DNA of 64,000 nucleotides, from assembly GCA_030549775.1 (NCBI GenBank), contig CM060174.1:49615707-49679706 (forward strand), given 5' to 3'. The DNA is from Tamarix chinensis (lineage: Eukaryota; Streptophyta; Magnoliopsida; Caryophyllales; Tamaricaceae). The position numbers were made by a program, and so were the translations under genes. The notes beneath the pieces are model-generated. The model was not told the origin of the DNA. It did not search any database and worked only from the letters and a program-made list of their open reading frames with translations. Below, one piece after another: positions 56,335-64,000 of this stretch (positions are counted from its first letter, which is position 1; each line of letters begins with the position of its first letter).

Positions 56335-59300
56335 AATATAAGGGGACTGAATAAGACTACCAAGCATAAGGAAGTTAGAAGATTTTTTGCAAGGAAGAAA
56401 GTGGATTTGTTTAGTTTATTGGAAACCAGGGTTAAAGAATCAAATTCAGCAAATGTTTTTAATAAAATTCAGAATGGTTGGAATACCATCAATAATTATT
56501 CTCATCATCCGAATGGTAGAATTTGGGTTCTATGGAATCCCACAGTGTGGTAGATAGGATCCTATTCTGTACATGACCAAGCTATCTTATGTCATGTCAC
56601 ACATTTGCATTCAAATTTTAGTTTCTTTGTGGCTTTTGTGTATGCCTTTAATTCTAGTGTTGCATGAAAAGATCTATGGCATTGTTTGAAGATTAATTAT
56701 CCTGGACAGGTTCCTTAGCTGGTGGTGGGTGATTTCAATGTGGTGCTATAGGATTTAGAAAAACTTCAAGGGAGGCAGCCCAATAGCTCTGATGTGCAAG
56801 ACTTTAGAGATTGTTGTCAAGAGTTGAGATTGTGTGATTTGCAGAGTCAGGGTTGTCACTTTACATGGTCCAGTCATAGAGAAGGAGAGGAGGAGGTGTT
56901 TTGTAAACTGGATAGAGCTCTTGTCAATCTCCAATGGCTTGATGCTCATCCTCAATCTATGGCAGAGTTCTTAAGTCCTTTAGTTTCAGACCATTGCCCT
57001 GTGATTATTCATCTTAACATTTATCATTTGACAGGACCTAAACCTTTCAAGTTCTTCCAATACTGGACTAAATCAGAGAAGTTCTTGCCTATTGTTCAGA
57101 GCATTTGGAGAATCAAGATTGGGGGAAATTTTCTACATAAAATTTCTAAGAGGCTGAGTATGCTAAAGCAGGAGCTCAAAAATTTCAACAGAGAGAATTA
57201 TGGCTTTATTTCTCAAAGAGTTAATGAAGCTAGAGAGGAATTGGCAGCATTGCAGCACCATTGTTATACTAATCTAGGTAATCATGAACAGAGAGGACTC
57301 TTAAAGGTAAAAGAGAAGCACTTCCATCATTTGTTCAATGTGAAGAACTATTCTATAAGCAAAAAGCAACAAATCAATGGCTTAAATGTGGGGATTCAAA
57401 CCATAAATATTTTTATGCCAAGGTCAAGGAGAGGCATCAAAGGAAAGCAGTGGTTTTTCTTTTTGACTCTGCTAATAATGAGATTAGAGGTGCAAAGCAC
57501 ATTTATGAAGCTTTCAGTAACTATAATCATGATCTCTTGGGATCAGGACCTTCTATGGAAGGGGTTATTGATCCTTCTGTTATCAACTCAGGTCTTCATC
57601 CTAACTATTATGCTGGCCTTTCTACTCCTATTTCTCAAGAGGAAGTGAAAGCATCTTTTTTCTCCATGGGGGATACAAAAGCACCTGGTGTTGATGGTTT
57701 TTCTGTAGGGTTCTACAAGACTTGTTGGACTATTATTGTAGAGGAGGTTGTCTGGGCTGTGAGAGAATTTTTCTCTACTGGTTTTCTTCCCAGAAAACTA
57801 AACATTACTGCCCTCACCCTCATTCCAAAACAGCCAAATGCAAATTAAGTTACTGAATTTAGACCAATAGTGTGTTGCAATGTGTTATATAAAACTATTG
57901 CTAAGGTTATTGTTCAGAGGTTGCAGCATATTATGCCAATTCTTATTTACCACTCTCAAAATGCTTCCATTAAAGGAAGAAGCATTGGTGAAAATATTAT
58001 GTTGGCCTATGAGTTAGTAAGGAAATATTCTCAAAAGGGCACCTCTCCTAGATGCATGCTTAAGATTGATCTTAAGAAGGCTTATGACTTGGTGAATTGG
58101 AATTTTCTACAGAAAATCCTTAACTTATATGGATTTCCACCACATTTTATTAAGTTGATTATGGCATGTATAACCACTATTTCATATTCAGTTTCTTTTA
58201 ATGGTATTTTGGCTGCACCTTTCCCTAGGAAAAGAGGCTTAAGGTAAGGAGATCCTCTTTCTCCTTACTTGTTTGTGCTAGTTATGGATTATTTTAGTAG
58301 GTGCTTGAAGAAATTATGGATTGATCACAGGTTTCATGCTCATCCAAGATGTAGAGGTCTGCAGCTTATCAATTTGAATTTTGCAGATGACCTTTTGTTG
58401 TTTTGTAAGGGTAATTTGTAGAGTGTTAATTATCTTAAGGAGATTATGGATCATTTATCTGCAACTTCAAGCCTTATGGTTAATCCCAACAAATGCTCAT
58501 TTATCTGGAGCATCTTGGTTTTCCTGCAGAGAGATTTCCCATCACCTATCTGGGATTGCCTTTTTCCTCAACAAGATTATATACTACTCAGCTGCAGCCA
58601 CTATTGGATAAACTGACTAAAAGGTTAAGGAATTGGAGTACCTTGTTCCTCTCTTATGAAGGCATACTACAACTCATTAAGTCTGTGTTATTTAGTGTAC
58701 AACTCTAATTTACCCAGATCATATTACTTCCTAGGAAAGTTCTCCACTGTTTTATCACTCTTTGCAGGACTTTCCTATAGTATGGAAATCTGCAGCTTAA
58801 GATGTCTGCTCTTATTGCCTGGGAATCTCTATGTTCTCCAACCAATGAAGGTGGGCTTGGATTGTTAAATCTTTAGATGTGGAATTGTTGTGCATTGGGG
58901 AAGCTCCTATGGAACATTGCAGCAAAGAAAGATACCCTATGGGTCAAATGGGTACATTTAGTGTATATCAAACAAGGCTTTGTGTGGGATTTTAGCCCAA
59001 CATCTTACACTTCCTAGATTTTTCAAAGGATTCTTCACATTAGACCTCTTATGCAGGACTTCATTTTGCAGTGTGAGGTAACTCAAATAGAGTATAGTAT
59101 TAAAACAGCTTATAAAGCCATTAGACCACCACAGGACAAGAGCCTTGGACAAAGCTGGTATGGAGATCTGTTTCTACTCCACGTTTAAATTTTATTGCTT
59201 GGCTTGCTTGCAGAAATAGACTGTCAACTAAAGCAAGACTCAAGGAGATTGGCATGTTAGTGGATCCAGCATGTATTTTCTTTCATCAACATATTGAGAC

Positions 59301-59481
59301 CAGGGACCGTCTTTTTTTGTTTTTCCCTAATACTTCCATAATCTGGAGAACTATTAGGAGGCTGGCTGGAAGAAGTGATCCTATCTTAGGATGGGAACAA
59401 GAGGTCAAGACTTTACTTACAAGAAATAGGCAAGCAGCAAAGAAGAAATATATTTTGGGGGCTCTTTTGTTTCTTACATTG
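56320..59481 (+). pseudogene. LINE ORF2: endonuclease, reverse transcriptase, zf-RVT end, broken
   Basis: Endonuclease: M-I-S-A then NIRGLNKTTKHKE (the Trp of WNIRG is now TGA), LLETR, VVGDFNV, GCHFTWSS and SDHCPVIIHL, covering 56320 to about 57010. A frameshift near 57360 in an A run, then RT: KAPGVDGFSVGFYK, FRPIVCCNVLYK, ASIKGRSIGENIMLAYE, LKIDLKKAYDLVNW, GDPLSPYLFVLVMDYFS and FADDLLLF (58380). Another shift and small loss near 58495, then PITYLGLPFSS. The C-terminal zf-RVT box has lost its cysteines (CIFFHQHIETRDRLFLFFP). At least six stops in frame. Confidence 0.9.
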
Positions 59482-59715
59482 TAACTGTTTGGCATGCAAG
59501 GAATCTTCAAATTTTTCAAAGTAAAACTAGGCAATTAGGTGTTCTTTTGAGAAATATTATTATACATGTATCTATAATGTTTGTTAATCATACTTATTCT
59601 GTTAAGTATGTTAGCAGGTTAGGGCTGCTTGATGCTATTCATTGTAATGCTAAGTTGTAAACTCCTTTTCGATAGTAATAAATTCTACTTATCAAAAAAA
59701 ATGTGATAGGAGACA

Positions 59716-61155
59716 AGCCAAAAGAATGTAGAAAATTAAAATAAAAACTTACATTCTTATAAGATAAGTTGTAAATGCTATCGAAGAAGTATTAGTAAGA
59801 AATTAATATTTACCATATAAATATTTTGTTTACATTATATAATAATAGCATTCAAAAGAATTTTAACATTCAATTATTTTTTTATGCAATATGATAAAAT
59901 AATAAAGGAAGAAGAAAATGAGGACATAGACCATGCATGTACCTCCTACACAAGTGGATGTTTGGATTAAGGCTAGGCTAAATGAGAAGGGGTATCATTC
60001 AGTCAACCAAATACACAAATGATTGAGAAAATTGTAAGGTTTTGACTATTCTAAAGTATGAATACTTGGGTATCAATTTTTAGTTACCATAACCATTTTT
60101 CTCTTATAGGAGGGTTGTAGAAATGATCCTCCATTATATTCTTTTGATGATAAAAGTCCCAAATGATCTTTTAACTCAGGGAATGGAGGCTAGAGAGCAT
60201 GGTGGCCTTGCTCTATTGATGGGTAATTAGTCAAACATATCAAATTTTTTTGGAAGTTCTCTTCCTTTAAAGGAATATTTTAATAATCTAAGAGAAGAAG
60301 TGATTGAATTAAAGGCAAACCAACAAAGATGATGAACGAAAGGTACTATTTATGATATGCCTTTATACCTTGAATATCCAATGTACTTCTTAGACCTTTT
60401 CCCGATGTTGATAAGGTAGTAGAATATAGACTTTATTGTTCTTATTAATAGTTAATTATATTTTTTCTTTTATGTATGGTAAGTTTTTCAATTAAATCTA
60501 ATGTAGTCCTTCATACTAAATCATTAGTGGTCGATAAAATTTATGTCCTTATTGATGTTGTCTTATAGAGTTTAAATGTGAACCATGGTCATATGTTTTA
60601 GCAACCAATGAGGATGATTAAAATATGAAAGATCCGAACTTTATATACATGTATGGAGTTTTGTTAGATACCTTATAGATTAGTCTTTGTTAAGGATCAG
60701 GTAATATATTCTAATATTTTTATGTTATATCTATTAATTTATTTATATAATATTCTTTGTGTAGAGTGTTTTCATTCTTCCTTCACTTATACCTAGAACG
60801 ATAATATCATAGCAAAAAAAGATAAGAAAGAGCAAAAAGAGAAAGAGTATAAGGAAGCATGAGCTAGATTTTTAAAGACTTCGATCAAGCATAAATACTT
60901 GGCTCCCAAACTTATGTTGTATTTAGATCAAGCTATAAATATGGAAAATACATCAAATTTCATATATCTATTGATTTAATGTATAAGGGTTTCAAAGTGG
61001 ATATGTGGATAGGAATTAAGGACTTCTTAGACCTATTGCAAAGAGGAATATTATAAGTTCAACACCTAGGAATGCATATCATGTGATTTGATGCATTTAA
61101 GATTATAGGTAAAGTTAGAAATGTTATTTTAAAACATTATTTACACATATATAAT
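59716..61155. other. Unassigned AT-rich DNA right of the LINE
   Basis: Stops in all frames, no family recognised, no tandem array. It is the continuation of the pre-LINE sequence at 54660. Confidence 0.45.
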
Positions 61156-63037
61156 TGTATCACTCCCATTTTCACTACCAAAAAAATTCATTTAAAAACA
61201 TTACAAAAGAAAAAACATGGCTAGGAAAAAGGGGGTGTTATCGCTATACGTGACATAAGTTAGACGTCCACTGCCTACCCCATATCAAATATAAGCTTAA
61301 ACCAACTAAAACATTAAAATAATATAATGCATAATCAAATATTACATAAAAAAATTTAAAAGATCATTTACATCGGAGGACCTTAACAATTTCCGACCAA
61401 AACATTACAAAACATATGTGGATAAAGAATGGGGTTACAATAAAATGTGTTAGGGTATGACAACTAATTTAAAATCTTGGTCCGCCACAAACCCCACCAA
61501 AATCTCCAAAATATTATTGCTCTCAATCCTACCCAACTAAGGTAGGCCCTCCATTGGCCATCCCTAAAGATCTACACCTAGCCTTCTAATTAAGGGAATG
61601 AGTAGGTTATCAAGAAAATGGGTACATCAGTACACTACGTACAAAGTAAACCAAGTTGTCCCATCAATGTAAACACAAGTATGTCAATCTATTGTACATG
61701 GATATGAAGTACAACATGCATCATGATAAAGCCATGTATAAAGGTAAAAGTGCATAAGGACATGCTATCATGCACAACTCTAGCAAAGTAGAATATATCA
61801 TACATGGTTTCAAATCCTCATCACATAAGCACTCACACATGTAATTGGAAAGACAATCTAAGCAACCTCTAGGGTTTATTTCCAATTACTCAATCCTTTA
61901 GGTTATACTATTTACTTATCCATATATGAGGTAGGTGAATCATCCAATCAATATAACATTTAGTAATCCAATTAATCATTTAGACCATTGTCAAATGTGT
62001 AAGCCATTTCTTTATCTATTTTGGTCAATCATACCATTACTTCCATCCTCATCTAAGTATTAACCAGTCATTTGGTTACCATTCATATTTATCATTTAAT
62101 TACTTATCATCCATATTTTATTATCATCAAGCGATAGACTGTGCACCACACCATGGTCTCACATACCATGGAAGCCTATTCAAATAAGGGACATAAAGTC
62201 TATTCTAAAGCCAAATAACCAAGCGAACATAAGTCTAAGCTGAAGCTATTCATCAGAATGGATATATATCCAGGCTGAAGCCAACCAATATGGACATAAG
62301 TCCAAGCTTAAGACAAACACCTAGGTAAATAGACCCTTTAGTATCGATACCACCTAGTACATCATCAGTGTATAAAGTAGGTAAGGCACAAGGGCCCCTC
62401 AAGATCCCAGCCGATGGCACAAAAAATGCTTGAGGTTAGACTAACCCTAGGAAGCTAATAGGGGATCGGTAACCCAAACCCACACTCAACTCAATTGTCT
62501 TTCACTTTACATGAATAGTATATGATTCAAAAAGATAAGTGATCACACAAGGACCATACAAAAGCAAGTGGTAATGTTCATTTTTATTTCATACCAATCC
62601 CTTTTCTTTCCATTTTCTTAACCATGAGGGTTTCCATTTATCTTTGTTTCATATTACTCACACCCATCTTATTATTGTGTTCAATCCCATACTAAGTTTC
62701 ATTACTCTTTCCTCAACATCATCACTTATCATCAGTGAAATACCCACTTAGCCTTTACATTACTCATAGAGTATATCATAAGTTATGATCCATTTTAATC
62801 CTTTCATTAGGCTAATGATTCATGATAAAACCTATATTTTATCCCAAACATATCCTCAAAGCATAACCAAACCAAAAGAAAATAAATTGTGTAAACCAAT
62901 CAAACTAGTGGATTGATCTGGCCCAACCAGTCGATCAGTTGCACGAACCAATAGATCAGTTTGGGCTAACTAGCCAATTGATTTAACTCAACTAGAACAT
63001 ATTTTTCATCTAACTAGCTGAATGATTTGGGCAACTG
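61156..63037 (-). repeat. Long-LTR fragment, minus strand, interrupted by A7
   Basis: On plus it starts TGTATCACTCCC, the complement of a GGGNGTNNTACA-type LTR end. On the minus strand it has ACGTAGTGTACTGATG (61625-61640), the decayed twin hairpin, and near its right end degenerate units with CCAGTCGATCAGTTGC and AATAGATCAGTTTGG, like those in the B1 LTR at 2990-3150. It shares features of both long-LTR families; exact family not fixed. Confidence 0.6.
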
Positions 63038-64000
63038 TAACACCCCCAAAATCACAATTGAAAATTTTCATTTAACTAAAACCCCGGCTAGTTTCGCACC
63101 AACCATAAGGCTATAAGATAATTTCACGAGAAATTAAACCCATTTACGACATAGAAACGTAGAAATCTGAAAGATTCATAAATAAAGAGAAAATTAGAGT
63201 GTGTGAATTAAAGAGTCATTATAGAATTAAAAATGGTTACAGTGTCAAGACCCCGAGGGGAAAGAACAGTACAACAGAGATGTAGAATAAAACGAGAAAA
63301 AGGAGATTCTGGTCGACACTCGCTCTTGGCCCCATGCTAAGTCCAACAGATCATCACTTAGCCCCACTCGACGCATAGAGTGTGTCATAGGCATCGAACA
63401 TGGCATCTCCTACCTACACCAACTCAAAAGGGACCTCTACTTACGGAAATAAACAGTACCCATAAAACAAGTGATTAGTACGCTACGTACTAAGTGAGGT
63501 AACCATATGGATAAGGCCATGTAAGAACAATAGACATGTAAGGCATACAATGCATAATTCATGTTCATATCATCAATCCAGACATAGACCATTATTTTCA
63601 TCTTATATATTTTTCATATTAATTCTGCATTAGTACGGAGACCCCGCTATTATAGATGGTAGACCAAGAATACTCCATAGGGTAAAATTTACCTGACCAC
63701 TAATATAGCTGGTGGACCGGATATCACTCTATAAGGAAGAATGCACCTGACCACTATTATAGTCGGTGGACCAAAAATTAACCTCACTAGCCCTGACTCA
63801 CGTGGTGTTCTATTGTAAGGAGTTAGTATTCTTCCTTGATTTAATTCTATATAAGGTTTGGCTCATCGAGCTTGGGACCCCCACTATAATAGCCAATGGA
63901 TCGGAAACACTCCACAAGGTAAAACTCTTCTAACCACTATTATAGCCGGTGGACCGAATATTACTCCACAGGGCAGCACGCACCTGACCACTATTGTAAT
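63038..64000 (-). repeat. A7, 3' part of a family-A long LTR, minus strand, cut by the window edge
   Basis: On plus it starts TGTAACACCCCC at 63038. It then shows, in reverse, the parts of family A: twin hairpin at 63475-63493, CCACTATTATAG/GGTGG units from 63640 on, and the middle spacer with CACGTGGTGTTCTATTGTAAG at 63800-63820 and TCATCGAGCTTGGG near 63860. The rest of the LTR lies beyond the window. Confidence 0.8.
63475..63493 (-). other. Twin hairpin (first stem) of LTR A7
   Basis: Perfect 8-bp stem TTAGTACG / CGTACTAA, loop TAG on the minus strand. Stem longer than in A3 with different outer pairs. Confidence 0.75.

Larger units (their letters stand above)
54676..59700 (+). mobile_element. 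Plant L1-type LINE, near full length, decayed
   Basis: About 5.0 kb between imperfect 15-bp duplications: ATGTGACAAGAGACA at 54661-54675 and ATGTGATAGGAGACA at 59701-59715 (13 of 15 equal). It ends TTCTACTTATC plus a run of seven or eight A, the usual plant L1 tail. ORF1 (DUF4283 and zinc knuckle) and ORF2 (endonuclease, RT, zf-RVT end) are both present but broken by stops and frameshifts. Codes on the plus strand. Confidence 0.92.

Overview
The window looks like a gene-poor, repeat-dense stretch of an angiosperm nuclear genome. I see no intact host gene, rRNA, tRNA or CRISPR. Almost everything is transposon: long-LTR Ty3/gypsy chromoviruses of the Tekay/Del type, a CACTA DNA transposon, a short-LTR Ty3/gypsy-like non-autonomous element with a tRNA-Asp-type primer site, and a decayed plant L1-type LINE. 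Plant evidence is the chromodomain integrase, the initiator-Met primer sites, the CACTA ends with a 3-bp target duplication, the L1 with DUF4283 and zinc-knuckle ORF1, and a HAK/KUP potassium-transporter exon.

Layout. Positions 1-50216 form one nest. The oldest layer is chromovirus B1 (+): its 5' LTR lies in 1863-3154 and 12027-13165, its pol remnant in 13176-14990, and its 3' LTR in 15088-16864, 40915-41758 and 49659-50216. Four things sit inside B1: the start of a long LTR (A1, minus, 1-1862); LTR A2 (3155-12026), itself split by solo LTR A3 (5864-9928, duplication ATTTT); a minus-strand chromovirus C (16866-40914); and the short-LTR element D (41759-49658), which carries three LTR copies. 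C is split twice: by the CACTA element (18501-24270, duplication AAG) and by element A4 (24620-36161, duplication AACCT). The long 5' LTR of A4 is in turn split by solo LTR A5 (29471-33845, duplication CTGAG). The deepest chain is B1 > C > A4 > A5.

From 50217 to 54660 there is a decayed gypsy integrase remnant of another lineage and unassigned AT-rich sequence. An L1 LINE occupies 54676-59700 between imperfect 15-bp duplications. The right end (61156-64000) holds two minus-strand long-LTR pieces, one inserted in the other.

Points of most interest. (1) A small stem-loop sits directly before the polypurine tract in three separate retroelement lineages (B1, A4, D), with different stem sequences and a purine loop. 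(2) The long LTRs of family A carry chains of short hairpins whose stems change in compensating ways between copies. (3) The CACTA element carries a recognisable HAK/KUP exon with a plausible splice donor, and a degenerate array of about 149-bp units. (4) A4 has an internal region of only about 555 bp with the primer-site unit repeated three times. All alignments were made by eye. Family names rest on motif recognition and no search was run.
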